64,000 nt of DNA, taken from JBHYDC01 sp051861205. Lineage in GTDB: Bacteria > Pseudomonadota > Alphaproteobacteria > Rhizobiales > Pleomorphomonadaceae. Within the stretch, counting starts at the first letter, position 1; every line of letters begins with the position of its first letter. The stretch covers positions 55,049 to 119,048 of the forward strand of contig JBHYDC010000014.1 of NCBI GenBank assembly GCA_051861205.1. Reading direction: 5' to 3'. Position numbers and translations under genes: made by a program. The notes beneath the pieces were generated by a model. The model was not told where the DNA came from. It ran no database searches and saw nothing but the letters and a program-made list of their open reading frames with translations. Positions 42,551 through 51,564 of this stretch are shown one piece after another.

Positions 42551-43416
42551 CGCCGGCAGAATACGATTATCTCAGACAGTTTCTGAAGACACGCTCCGGT
42601 CTAGTGCTCTCCAACGAGAAGCAATATCTGATCGAAAGTCGGCTTCTGCCTGTGGCCCGCAAGACCGGCCTACAGTCGATACCGGAACTCGTGTCGAAAC
42701 TGCGCGACCCCCGCGAGTCGGTTCTTGCCGAAGCGGTTGTCGACGCTATGACAACGAACGAATCCTTCTTCTTCCGCGACAAAATCCCCTTCGACCACTT
42801 CAATCAGTTGATATTGCCGGAGATGCTGCTACGGCGTGCGGCGAAAAAGCAGATCCGCATTTGGTGCGCCGCCGCCTCGACCGGACAGGAACCCTACTCG
42901 CTGGCGATGTGCCTGAAGGAGTTTGGCCAAAGGCTCGCGGGCTGGCGATTGGAGATCGTCGGGACGGATATTTCGAACGACGTACTCGACCGTGCGAAAG
43001 CAGGACGATACACCCAGTTCGAAGTACAACGCGGTCTCCCCATCGAAAAACTTCTGAAATATTTCACGCAGGCCGGCGACACCTGGGCAATTGCGCCCGA
43101 GTTGCGCGCCATGGTGCAGTGGAAAAAATTCAATCTGCTCGAAAGCTTCGGCGCGCTTGGCCAATTCGACATTGTTTTCTGCCGCAACGTGCTGATCTAC
43201 TTCGATCAGCCAACGAAAGCTGACGTCTTGTCGCGTGTGGCAAAGGTGATGGCGCCGGACGGCTTCATGGTGCTGGGAGCGGCCGAAACGGTGGTTGGGC
43301 TCAGCGACGCGTTCAAGCCGCTGACCGATCGCCGGGGGCTCTACGTCCCGCAGCAGGCCACGTCGAGCGCGACCACACAGTCCGGCACGCGTTTCGCTGC
43401 CGTTTCCGGCGGCTGA
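42547..43416 (+). CDS. cheR: Chemotaxis methyltransferase CheR
   Basis: A 289-aa SAM-dependent enzyme methylating chemoreceptor glutamates. N-terminal helical domain YDYLRQFLKTRSGLVLSNEKQYLIESRLLPVARKTGL, MTTNESFFFRD, SAM-binding IRIWCAAASTGQEPYSLAMCL, VGTDISNDVLDRAKAGRYTQFEVQRGLP and FDIVFCRNVLIYFD. Start is the GTG overlapping the cheB stop (GTGA). Last gene of the che operon; converges on the DUF2927 gene with a 3-bp gap. Confidence 0.96.
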   Translation: MTPAEYDYLRQFLKTRSGLVLSNEKQYLIESRLLPVARKTGLQSIPELVSKLRDPRESVLAEAVVDAMTTNESFFFRDKIPFDHFNQLILPEMLLRRAAKKQIRIWCAAASTGQEPYSLAMCLKEFGQRLAGWRLEIVGTDISNDVLDRAKAGRYTQFEVQRGLPIEKLLKYFTQAGDTWAIAPELRAMVQWKKFNLLESFGALGQFDIVFCRNVLIYFDQPTKADVLSRVAKVMAPDGFMVLGAAETVVGLSDAFKPLTDRRGLYVPQQATSSATTQSGTRFAAVSGG

Positions 43417-43419
43417 CGC

Positions 43420-44175
43420 TCAGTCGGGAAGCTTGCGAACGGTGGAGATAACGGCGGGGAGCAGGCGTTTAGCCTCCCCCATCGACATGCCCGGACTGAA
43501 GCGGGCGTCATAGAGGATCGACAGGATGGCTCTGTCGAATGATGTGAAACGATCGTGCCCCGATTGATCGTTGAACACGCTCTCGGCGAGCGAACCATCG
43601 TCGTTCATGGGTCCGAGGCCCTGGAGAATTTCCTCAACCATGCAGCGCTGAAAGCGGCTTTCACTTTCGTCTGAAACGATGACGGCCGACGACCGGCGGA
43701 TACCATCCGCACCGATTTCCACCTGCACGAGGCAGTTGCCGGGAACGCGGGCATAGGGATCGCGAAAGACGTGCTTGCGCGCCGTTTCAACATAATGCAC
43801 GCGGTCAACGACATAGACGGTGAAGTTACCCGCCCCCTTGCGCGCCATCGCGATGTTGAGGCCCGGAACCAACCGCGGAAGCGACTTCACAAACCCACCG
43901 ATCACCTTGCGACGATCCTTGGACGCGAGATTCACGACTTCGACCCGCACCGGGCGCGTGAACTTTTTCACGGTCCAGGCATGAGCGGAGCCGTTCTCCA
44001 TGCCGAAGACCGTTCGCAGAAATCCGCGAGAGAGATCCTTGTCGCTGAAGGCTCCGGCTTGAGCCGAGGCGGAGTGCGTGGTGATCACGTTTCCAAGCAC
44101 TGCGGCCGCGATGATCATCGCCACCGCCACCGCGCTAGACCTAAGCCGACCCGCCAAACCCAAGGAGATTGCCAT
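43420..44175 (-). CDS. Secreted DUF2927 protein
   Basis: A 251-aa protein with an N-terminal hydrophobic signal (about 10-40, ending SASAQAG). The mature region matches DUF2927: FLRTVFGMENGSAHAWTVKKFTRPVRVEVV, DRVHYVETARKHVFRDPYARVPGNCLVQVE, GLGPMNDDGSLAESVFNDQSGHDRFTSFDRAILSILYDARFSPGMSMGEAKRLLP. DUF2927 is an uncharacterised, probably periplasmic family with features of zinc-peptidase-like folds, but I cannot assign activity. Not obviously part of the che operon (opposite strand). The 183 bp upstream carry no recognisable gene. Confidence 0.82.
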   Translation of the reverse strand: MAISLGLAGRLRSSAVAVAMIIAAAVLGNVITTHSASAQAGAFSDKDLSRGFLRTVFGMENGSAHAWTVKKFTRPVRVEVVNLASKDRRKVIGGFVKSLPRLVPGLNIAMARKGAGNFTVYVVDRVHYVETARKHVFRDPYARVPGNCLVQVEIGADGIRRSSAVIVSDESESRFQRCMVEEILQGLGPMNDDGSLAESVFNDQSGHDRFTSFDRAILSILYDARFSPGMSMGEAKRLLPAVISTVRKLPD

Positions 44176-44358
44176 CAGGTTCCTCCATCAACCCGTTAAG
44201 GCTGACGGAAACTTGGCCGTAGGTCAATCGTTTAGATCACCATCTTGTGATATCGCCGTGAATGGAAAAAAACGCTGTAATTCAAAGGCCATAAAGAAGA
44301 GCGAGCCGGGCGATCTACACCCCGTGAAACGTTTTCGCCATTGATTGCCGATGACAAA

Positions 44359-45492
44359 TCAACGCATGCCTACATCGGTCGAGGCAACGGCAAGCACTTC
44401 GACCTCGTCGTTTTCGCCAGTTCCAACGGCGAAAGTGTGCTGAAAAACGTCGTCATCGTGCTTGGCGATCACGGTGTAATCGCCCTCGGCCAAGATGAAA
44501 GAGGGAAAAGCGCCCACGCCTTCCGTCACGATATCGCCGCCGGGCGTCAGGATCGACCATTTGGTATCCGCGATCGCTTCGGCGCCCGCCCTGGCCACGA
44601 GCTTGAGCGTGATCTCGGCGGCCTTCTGGTAGAGCGTGACTTCCGACAGCTTGCCTGCTTTGACCTCAACATCGGCGCTGGTCACGGCGTTGGCCGTGCC
44701 GTAGCGGCTGACGACGTGATAGGTGTTCGCGCTGAGCCGAAGCAAGAAGCCGGGCTCCACATCGGCAAAGATGAGTTTGCGTTCGCCGCGCTCGTCGGTT
44801 TCGAGGGAATAAATGTCGAATCGAACGTCTTCCGGGGGAAGTGGCTTCTCGTCGGACGCTGAGGCCTGAAGCGTCAGGCCGCCCGCGTTCAACACCAGCG
44901 CTTGTTCCGTCAGCCCTGCTTCCACTTCCAAGCGTTCGATGGTCCGCGCAAAACCAAAGCCGCAGTAGACGAAATAGACGCCCGGCGGAAGCTTGAAGCT
45001 GGATGTGCCGCCACTGGCTTGCGCAACCAACATCAGGGCCCCTTCCGAATCGGGATTTTCCTTGTAAACCCGCCACACCACGCCGCTTTTTAAAGCAGGC
45101 CCTTTTTCAGTGAGCGTCGCATTGAGCACGAGCTCGGGCGTGAGTAGGGGAGCGATGTCGATGTCGCCTTCGCCAGGGGGAAGGCTTTCAGGTGCATAGG
45201 GCGCGAGTGACGCGGGCAGATTGCCATCCAAATCCGGCAGACCATATCCCGCCCCCGTGGGCTGAGGCGGAGGAAGTCCGCCATGGGGATCGGGCGTAAG
45301 ATCGAATCCGGGAACATCGGCTTGCGGAAGGGGGGGCATGTTGAGGCCGGGAACATCGGCCGGCGGAATGGGCGCGTTCGGATCGACGGCAACTTGCGAA
45401 AATGCAACCGATCCACTCGCGAAAAGCACGAAAGCCATAAGGCTGAGCTTCGAGGTCAAGCTTGGAATGCGGAACATCCTGGTGGCCGTCAT
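44359..45492 (-). CDS. Secreted Pro-rich protein with beta-sandwich-like repeats, unknown
   Basis: 377 aa. Signal peptide to about residue 33 (ending SVAFSQ). Residues about 35-110 are Pro/Asp/Leu-rich with repeated ADVPG units. The rest contains two similar stretches reminiscent of carboxypeptidase-regulatory-like or PEGA folds, for example GGTSSFKLPPGVYFVYCGFGFARTIERLEVEAGLTEQ and FILAEGDYTVIAKHDDDVFQHTFAVGTGENDEVEV. Start ATG 45492, or ATG 45477 five codons in. Related proteins with this layout occur in Rhizobiales without assigned function. The 189 bp between it and the nitroreductase hold no gene. Confidence 0.72.
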   Translation of the reverse strand: MTATRMFRIPSLTSKLSLMAFVLFASGSVAFSQVAVDPNAPIPPADVPGLNMPPLPQADVPGFDLTPDPHGGLPPPQPTGAGYGLPDLDGNLPASLAPYAPESLPPGEGDIDIAPLLTPELVLNATLTEKGPALKSGVVWRVYKENPDSEGALMLVAQASGGTSSFKLPPGVYFVYCGFGFARTIERLEVEAGLTEQALVLNAGGLTLQASASDEKPLPPEDVRFDIYSLETDERGERKLIFADVEPGFLLRLSANTYHVVSRYGTANAVTSADVEVKAGKLSEVTLYQKAAEITLKLVARAGAEAIADTKWSILTPGGDIVTEGVGAFPSFILAEGDYTVIAKHDDDVFQHTFAVGTGENDEVEVLAVASTDVGMR

Positions 45493-45681
45493 GGGGTCCC
45501 GAGTCGCTAATTCCTTCAGCGTAGGTGATCCTCGAAGTTCGTGGCGAATTCAAGTCTCCACGCCATGTTCTGTCAAAAGCTGCGTCTTAGGCTAGGAAAC
45601 GGGCCGTGCGACTTCCCTTCCGCGTCACCGATTTCGCCTCTATGTAGTCTCCAGCGAAATCTCGATCCGGAAGCCGCCGAC

Positions 45682-46251
45682 ATGACAGACGCACTGGAGC
45701 TTTTGAAGACCCGTCGATCGATCCCACCGGCCTTTCTGGGTCTGCCCGCGCCGACCGATTGCGAGATCGAGACGCTTCTCACGATCGCATCCCGCGTGCC
45801 GGATCATGGCAAGCTTGCGCCTTGGCGTTTCATTCTCTTTCGCGGTGAAGCGCGGCTGGAGGCAAGCCGCCGGCTCGCCGCGCTATTGAAGCACCGCGAT
45901 CCGAACGTCTCGCAGGCGCGCCTGGACGAGGAAGCGAAGCGGCTTGCCCGCGCACCGCTGGTCATCGGCGTCGTGAGCCGGGCGGCCGAGCATGTGAAGA
46001 TCCCGGTCTGGGAGCAGCAACTCTCGGCGGGCGCGTCGCTGATGAACCTTGTGACCGCCGCCCATGCGATGGGTTACGGCGCGACATGGCTGACGGAATG
46101 GGTAACCTACGACGATGAGGCCAGCCGCATTCTGGGCGTGCAACCGGGCGAACGCATCGCCGGCCTCGTTCACATCGGCACGCCGACCGCCCCGCCCCAG
46201 GAGCGTCCACGTCCGGCGCTCGCCGACATCGTGACTGACTGGACGCCCTGA
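45682..46251 (+). CDS. Nitroreductase-family protein (YdjA-like)
   Basis: A 189-aa FMN-dependent oxidoreductase of the small nitroreductase family. Marks: LLKTRRSIPPAFLGLPAPTDCEIETLLTIASRVPDHGKLAPWRFILF (about 6-55), binding FMN phosphate through RRS, and SAGASLMNLVTAAHAMGYGATWLTEW (about 117-142). Natural substrate unknown. ATG 45682 has GGAAG 9 nt upstream. It lies 47 bp upstream of recQ on the same strand. Confidence 0.92.
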   Translation: MTDALELLKTRRSIPPAFLGLPAPTDCEIETLLTIASRVPDHGKLAPWRFILFRGEARLEASRRLAALLKHRDPNVSQARLDEEAKRLARAPLVIGVVSRAAEHVKIPVWEQQLSAGASLMNLVTAAHAMGYGATWLTEWVTYDDEASRILGVQPGERIAGLVHIGTPTAPPQERPRPALADIVTDWTP

Positions 46252-46298
46252 AGCCGTGTCCATCCGCCCGTTGGCAGCACGGTGATCCCGGGACCTTG

Positions 46299-48143
46299 AT
46301 GACAGCCGAAGACAAGAGTTTCGAGCCGCTCCGCGACCCCCGGGACGTGCTGAAGGATGTGTTTGGTTTCGCAAGCTTCCGCCCGCAGCAGGAAGACGTG
46401 ATCCGCCATGTCATGGGCGGGGGCAACGCGCTGGTGCTGTTTCCGACGGGAAAGGGCAAGTCGCTCTGTTTCCAGATCCCCGCGATCGCGCGTCCGGGCC
46501 TTGGCATCGTCGTCTCGCCGCTCGTCGCGCTGATGCACGATCAGGTCGAAAGCCTGCGCCAAGCCGGCGTGCGTGCGGCCGCCTTGCATTCCTCGCTCGA
46601 TCCGGAAGAGGCCCGCCAGGCGCGGGACGACGCGCGGGCCGGCCGGCTGGACCTTCTCTACGTCACGCCGGAGCGGTTGCTCACGCCCGGCTTCCAGGAT
46701 TTTCTTGGCCAGACACAGCTTGCTCTGTTCGCCATCGACGAGGCGCACTGCGTCAGCCAATGGGGGCATGATTTCAGGCCGGAATATGCCGGCCTCGGCA
46801 TTCTGGGCGAGCGTTTTGCCGGCGTTCCGATCATCGCGCTGACGGCAACTGCCGATCCTCGCACCCGCGCCGACATCATCCGATCGCTACGGCTTGAGGA
46901 CGCGCGCATCTTCGCGTCGAGCTTCGATCGGCCGAACATTTCCTACACCATCGCCGAGCGGACCGAGCCCAAGCGGCAGCTCCTCGATTTTCTGGCGGGG
47001 CACATGGGCAACAGCGGTATAGTCTACTGTCTCAGCCGTAAATCGGTGGAAGCGACGGCCGAGTGGCTATCGGGGAAAGGGATCCGTGCCCTGCCCTATC
47101 ATGCCGGGCTGGACCGAACGGTGCGCGCCGCCAACCAGGATGCCTTCCTCAAAGACGATAATCTCTGCCTCGTCGCCACCGTTGCCTTCGGCATGGGCAT
47201 CAACAAGCCGGACGTGCGTTATGTCGCGCATATGGATATCCCGTCGAGCATTGAGGCTTACTATCAAGAAACCGGCCGCGCCGGGCGCGATGGACTGCCG
47301 TCCGATGCGTTCATGGTGTTTGGAATATCCGACCTGTCGCAACGCCGCCGCATGATCGACGAGGGCAATGCCTCCGAGACCGTGAAGCGGGTGGAGCGCG
47401 GCAAGCTCGAAGCGCTGGTCGCGGTGTGCGAAACCGGCGATTGCCGCCGTCAGGCCATCTTGCGTCATTTCGGCGAGGCCCATCCAGGCAGCTGCATGAA
47501 CTGCGACACCTGCCGCAATCCCGTCGCGGAACGGGATGGGACCGAGGCGGCCCGCAAGCTTCTCTCCGCCATCGCCCGGACAGGCGAACGCTTCGGCGCC
47601 GGCCATGTCATCGATGTGCTCACGGGAAAACGGACCGAAAAGGTCGCACGGTTCGGTCACGATCAGATCCGCACCTTCGGCGTCGGTGCCGATACGGACG
47701 CGAAGGCCTGGACGCGGGTGCTCCGCCAACTCGTGTCATCGGGTGTTGTCGGTGTCGATCACGACGCGTTCGGCGCCCTGACGCTTGGAGAGGCCGCATG
47801 GCCGATCCTGCGCGGGGAGAGATCGGTGACGTTGCGGGATGCAAAGCCGGCAACACCGCGCCGGCGGCGGGGCGCGGAGGCCGATCCCATCGACACGGCT
47901 TCGCCCGAGGCCGGGCTATTCGAGCAGCTTCGGGCCGAGCGTACCCGGCTTGCCCGCGAACAGGCGGTGCCACCCTACATTGTTTTCGGCGATGCGGTGC
48001 TACGCTCCATGGCATCGCTGAAGCCGTCAAACCATATGGAAATGGCTGAAGTAAGCGGCGTCGGCGCTGAAAAGCTCAGGCGCTACGGCTATGCATTTCT
48101 GGCCGCGATCGCCCGCTGGCGCGAGGACGACGCGGACGCCTGA
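46299..48143 (+). CDS. recQ: ATP-dependent DNA helicase RecQ
   Basis: A 614-aa 3'-5' helicase of recombination repair. Helicase motif I LFPTGKGKSLCFQIPA, motif Ia VVSPLVALMHDQV, DEAH box FAIDEAHCVSQWGHDFRPEY, motif III ALTATAD, motifs V/VI VATVAFGMGINKPDVRYVAHMD and YYQETGRAGRDG. The zinc-binding domain has C-x4-C ... C-x2-C-x2-C (CETGDC, SCMNCDTC). RQC winged helix about 400-500, and a C-terminal HRDC domain (about 525-605). Full length for RecQ. ATG 46299 is the first in-frame ATG. Confidence 0.97.
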   Translation: MTAEDKSFEPLRDPRDVLKDVFGFASFRPQQEDVIRHVMGGGNALVLFPTGKGKSLCFQIPAIARPGLGIVVSPLVALMHDQVESLRQAGVRAAALHSSLDPEEARQARDDARAGRLDLLYVTPERLLTPGFQDFLGQTQLALFAIDEAHCVSQWGHDFRPEYAGLGILGERFAGVPIIALTATADPRTRADIIRSLRLEDARIFASSFDRPNISYTIAERTEPKRQLLDFLAGHMGNSGIVYCLSRKSVEATAEWLSGKGIRALPYHAGLDRTVRAANQDAFLKDDNLCLVATVAFGMGINKPDVRYVAHMDIPSSIEAYYQETGRAGRDGLPSDAFMVFGISDLSQRRRMIDEGNASETVKRVERGKLEALVAVCETGDCRRQAILRHFGEAHPGSCMNCDTCRNPVAERDGTEAARKLLSAIARTGERFGAGHVIDVLTGKRTEKVARFGHDQIRTFGVGADTDAKAWTRVLRQLVSSGVVGVDHDAFGALTLGEAAWPILRGERSVTLRDAKPATPRRRRGAEADPIDTASPEAGLFEQLRAERTRLAREQAVPPYIVFGDAVLRSMASLKPSNHMEMAEVSGVGAEKLRRYGYAFLAAIARWREDDADA

Positions 48144-48161
48144 CGAACAGGCTCTGCCCGG

Positions 48162-50534
48162 TCAGCCATCTTCATCGACAATCGTGCCTATCTCGATCCA
48201 AGGCGTTGGGCTGGCCGCGTCGAGCGCGACGGGCCGCCGCCACGGGCCGTCCAGCCGGTTTCGATAAAGCACCGTGCCTACATAGGGCGTAGCGCGGGAT
48301 GAAACCGGGAGAAGCGTTTCGCGACCGAGAATCATCTTCAGCGCGGCAACAAGGCTCCACTGCACATTACGAACGACATTATGCTCGAACGACGTGACGG
48401 CCATGGCACCGCCCTTCGAGTTCCAGGCGTCCAGCGCAATACCCACGCGGGTCATGTCCTCCACCAAATTGCGCCGAAACACATTGCCAAAGCCGCCATA
48501 GGCCGAGGCGTCCGTATCAAAGCCAAAGGCAAGGCCGGTGTAGAGCCCATCATATCCCCCGCGAACCTCGTTTCGCGTGATGAGCGCGAAGGCGGGCGCC
48601 GATACGCCGTCGGCCGCCGTTCCCGATGTCGCCGCGAGCATGATGCCACGCCGCATTTTCGAAACCTGGTTCTCGGCGATCACGATATCGCGGCAACTGC
48701 CCCAGACCAGAACCGCCGTGGAATTGGAGTTATGCATGGCAAAACTGTCGCGCCCTTCGAAGCGGTTGCGATAGACGACCGCACGCGCGGCGATCGAATC
48801 AACCGAGAACCGGCTCGTCGCAAGGTCCGGCATCACGGTCCACGGCCGGTCGAGCACCACCGTATTGCCGGTGATGCGAACCACCTCGCGGGTTTGCCCG
48901 GCCCCGCGCCCAGCCAGCACCATGACGTGCTGCGGCCCCGTCTCCGATCGCAGGGCAAGACGCGCGAGCGTGACGCTGTCCGCCGTCACGGCGGTAGCGG
49001 GAAGGGGCGGGTTCAGCGAGCCGAACTCCCACAGGATCTGCTCGCCTTTGTTGCAATCGACAAAGTCGCAGTCTCGCGGGGCGCTGTTCAGCGTTTCATT
49101 ATCCGCGAAAAACATGTCCATGGTGCTGCCGAAATGGCCCTGCGCCACGAATAAACGTCCGATGCCGCTACCATCAGGCCTTTTATCGTCGGCATTTTCA
49201 AGTCTGTTCCCGGTGAACGCGATCTCCCGTCCGCCCCAAATCGTGACGGCAGCCTCGCCGTCGCCCATCATGCGGAAGGTATTCCGGTCGAAGAAAACCT
49301 GCCGGCTGTCGCCGAGAAATAGGCCGGTATCGGTGATATCGGTTCGCTCGAACCGCAGCCCGGTCGCCGTCATTTGAACCGTGCTTCCGCCAAAGGCGCG
49401 CAGCCGTGCGTCGAGGAACTGGATCCCACTTCCATTGAAGCCGATCATGCCTCGGTTCGTCACGTCGATCATGCCGTCGGCGTTGATCTCTATGGCCTCG
49501 AAGGTCGCGTCGTTAACAGGCGCAGGCGCCAGCATCATCGCGGTCTCGCCGAGTGCGGAGAGCGGGACGGCGAAGCGGATTCTCGTCCGGTCGCGCCCCT
49601 CGCCGAGCCATCGCACCTGTGAGGGCACCATCAGCGCCCGGCGGATCGCGTATTCGCCGGCGGGGAAGAGAACCGTTGCCGGCGCGGCTTTGGCGGCGAA
49701 ATCGAGAGCGTTTTGAACCGCTTCCCCATCGTCGGCGATGCCGTCTCCCTTCGCGCCGAAGCGTCTGACATCCACGAAAGCGGACGGCAACGGCTGTGCC
49801 TCTGCGGCATTGACTTCAACAGCAAGCGGCCCGCTCCAACCGAACCGCCCGCCATGCCCGTTGTGGATCCAGACCTCGTAGCGTCCGGGCTTGACGGCTG
49901 GAATCACAGCGGTGACGGCATAAGGGTTCACGGCGGTCACATTCAGCCAGCGCCCCGGCGCCTCTTCGCCTTGCATATAAACGTACGACACTGTGGTCCC
50001 GTTGCGATGGGAGAGATTGCGGCCGTAGACCGAAAATGGCTGGCCGGGGCGCAACATCCGTGGGCCAACCCACCAGGCTTCGGTTCTGTTGACGATGACG
50101 GGCGCACCGCGCATCTCGCCCGTTTTCGGCCAGAGGAGATAAGTCGACCATGCCGGAATGGAGGCCGGAACTACGATCGCCGCGGCAACGCCGTCCAGGT
50201 AGAGCGGCACGATAGCCTGCACCCCGGCGCCCTCGGCGTAGATTTCGAAGGTCGTCGATCCTGGCTTGAAATCGCCCGAAAGCGTGAGGGTCTCGTCAGG
50301 ACCTGCCGTCCTGAGATGCTCGGAAATTGTGGGGCTACCTGGATTTTGGGCAAGTGCCGGGGGGATTAACGGCTCCATTCCGGGTAGAAGTTGCGGCTCC
50401 GGCACAGGCAAACGAAGCCCGAACGCACCGGACTCCAAAACGGCCCCTGCTCTAGGGCCATGGAGATAAGCATCTGCCAAGTTCACGCCAACGGCGAGGC
50501 AAGCGAGCGTCACCAAGAAGCGTAAAACCGGCAT
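48162..50534 (-). CDS. Large secreted right-handed beta-helix protein (pectate lyase superfamily)
   Basis: 790 aa. Signal or anchor helix at about 5-23 (FLVTLACLAVGVNLADA). Residues about 70-240 contain Ig-like or IPT-like sheets (e.g. VKPGRYEVWIHNGHGGRFGW). The beta-helix begins VDVRRFGAKGDGIADDGEAVQNALDFAAKAAPATVLFPAGEYAI (about 255-300), the Pectate_lyase_3 start motif, and continues in coil-like repeats (VYRNRFEGRDSF, ITRNEVRGGYDGLY, VFRRNLVEDMTRVG) to the end. The substrate is probably a polysaccharide, but no catalytic residues can be fixed by eye. Single gene, converging on recQ. Confidence 0.85.
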   Translation of the reverse strand: MPVLRFLVTLACLAVGVNLADAYLHGPRAGAVLESGAFGLRLPVPEPQLLPGMEPLIPPALAQNPGSPTISEHLRTAGPDETLTLSGDFKPGSTTFEIYAEGAGVQAIVPLYLDGVAAAIVVPASIPAWSTYLLWPKTGEMRGAPVIVNRTEAWWVGPRMLRPGQPFSVYGRNLSHRNGTTVSYVYMQGEEAPGRWLNVTAVNPYAVTAVIPAVKPGRYEVWIHNGHGGRFGWSGPLAVEVNAAEAQPLPSAFVDVRRFGAKGDGIADDGEAVQNALDFAAKAAPATVLFPAGEYAIRRALMVPSQVRWLGEGRDRTRIRFAVPLSALGETAMMLAPAPVNDATFEAIEINADGMIDVTNRGMIGFNGSGIQFLDARLRAFGGSTVQMTATGLRFERTDITDTGLFLGDSRQVFFDRNTFRMMGDGEAAVTIWGGREIAFTGNRLENADDKRPDGSGIGRLFVAQGHFGSTMDMFFADNETLNSAPRDCDFVDCNKGEQILWEFGSLNPPLPATAVTADSVTLARLALRSETGPQHVMVLAGRGAGQTREVVRITGNTVVLDRPWTVMPDLATSRFSVDSIAARAVVYRNRFEGRDSFAMHNSNSTAVLVWGSCRDIVIAENQVSKMRRGIMLAATSGTAADGVSAPAFALITRNEVRGGYDGLYTGLAFGFDTDASAYGGFGNVFRRNLVEDMTRVGIALDAWNSKGGAMAVTSFEHNVVRNVQWSLVAALKMILGRETLLPVSSRATPYVGTVLYRNRLDGPWRRPVALDAASPTPWIEIGTIVDEDG

Positions 50535-51007
50535 CCGATGATCATCCTCACAGCATCCCCTTGCTGCAAGTGAGCATCAGGGCAGCCGAGAGATGCAAGG
50601 TGACCCTTTTTCACGACACACGACAAATGGTTGCAAAAGACATAGCCGCATGGGGGAAGCCACCGCGCTTTAGACCTAATTGAGCCCTAAACAGCAAGGC
50701 CTCATGAGAAGCAACCTTGGAAAAATCGCCTGAACTACTGAGAGTACAAGAAAATGACGTCATAAAATTTCTATTTCTCAGCGAAAACGAATGCAAAATT
50801 ATCGGGGTACTGTAAAAATGAGATACTAAATGCGCCCAATCGTGTAAATATCTATTCAAGAGTCCAATATGAAGCTGAGGTCTAGATATTTTGTGATGGC
50901 TTTCTCAGAAAACACCTACTGATGAAACTTGTATCACCACTCTGGAGTTGCCCATCCTGTTTCGTATCGATTGGGCTGCTCGAGTGGGGTTGGGCTCCGG
51001 AGGCCTC
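50535..51007. other. AT-rich gene-free region
   Basis: 473 bp between the beta-helix gene and the frameshifted MetOD1-like gene, clearly richer in A and T than most of the window (for example around 50750-50900). Short frames here look random. It probably holds the divergent promoters; no repeat or RNA family is recognised. Confidence 0.5.
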
Positions 51008-51564
51008 ATGCAACCCTTCCAAGGAATGAACCCATTGGAACCTTCCAAAGCGGGGGACGGGATGGAGGCGGTGCGCCTTGAGCGTGATGGCTTTTTGCGT
51101 TCGTTGCTTCGCGAGCTCGCTGGAACGTTGCAAGACGTCGTGGGGCTCGAGGAAGCATCCGGCTACATCAGCGTTGTAGGCGGCGCAATTGGTGAACAAA
51201 TCGATCAAGAGTATCGGCGCGCCATCAATGTCGACCGTCTCACCCGGGATCAGGTTTCGTTGGTGCTCGTTGATCTGAAGCGCCGGATCCAGGGCGACTT
51301 TTACATCATGAGGAAGGGGAAGACCGGATCGTGCTGGGTAATCGGGCCTGCCCCTTTGGTGCCTTCGTCGAGGGACGACCCTCTCTCTGCATGATGATGT
51401 CCAACGTTTTCGGCGCGATTACAGCGCAGAATTTGGGGTATGCGCGCGTTGCGATCGAAAAGTCCATTGCTACAGGGGATGCGGGATGTCGGGTGATCGT
51501 CTATCTCAAGCCGACGGATTGTCCGGAAGCGGGCACCCGGGAATACTTCAGGAAGCTGGACTAA
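51008..51564 (+). pseudogene. Methanogen output domain 1-type protein, frameshifted
   Basis: The two halves of one protein lie in different frames. The first (51008 to about 51309) reads MQPFQGMNPLEPSKAGDG ... RRAINVDRLTRDQVSLVLVDLKRRIQGDFYI. The second (from about 51310 to 51564) continues EEGEDRIVLGNRACPFGAFVEGRPSLCMMMSNVFG ... GCRVIVYLKP. Restoring one base in ATCAT-GAG (about 51309) joins GDFYI to EEGEDR, the usual family sequence, giving about 185 aa. The Cys-containing LGNRACPFG and CMMMSNVFG motifs are intact. In related genomes this protein precedes a HisKA_2 kinase, as here. GGAGG precedes ATG 51008. Confidence 0.75.

Noticed and set aside
50611..50859. 82-codon minus-strand frame in the AT-rich gap
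   Set aside because: No ribosome-binding site, no recognisable sequence, and the composition fits random AT-rich DNA.
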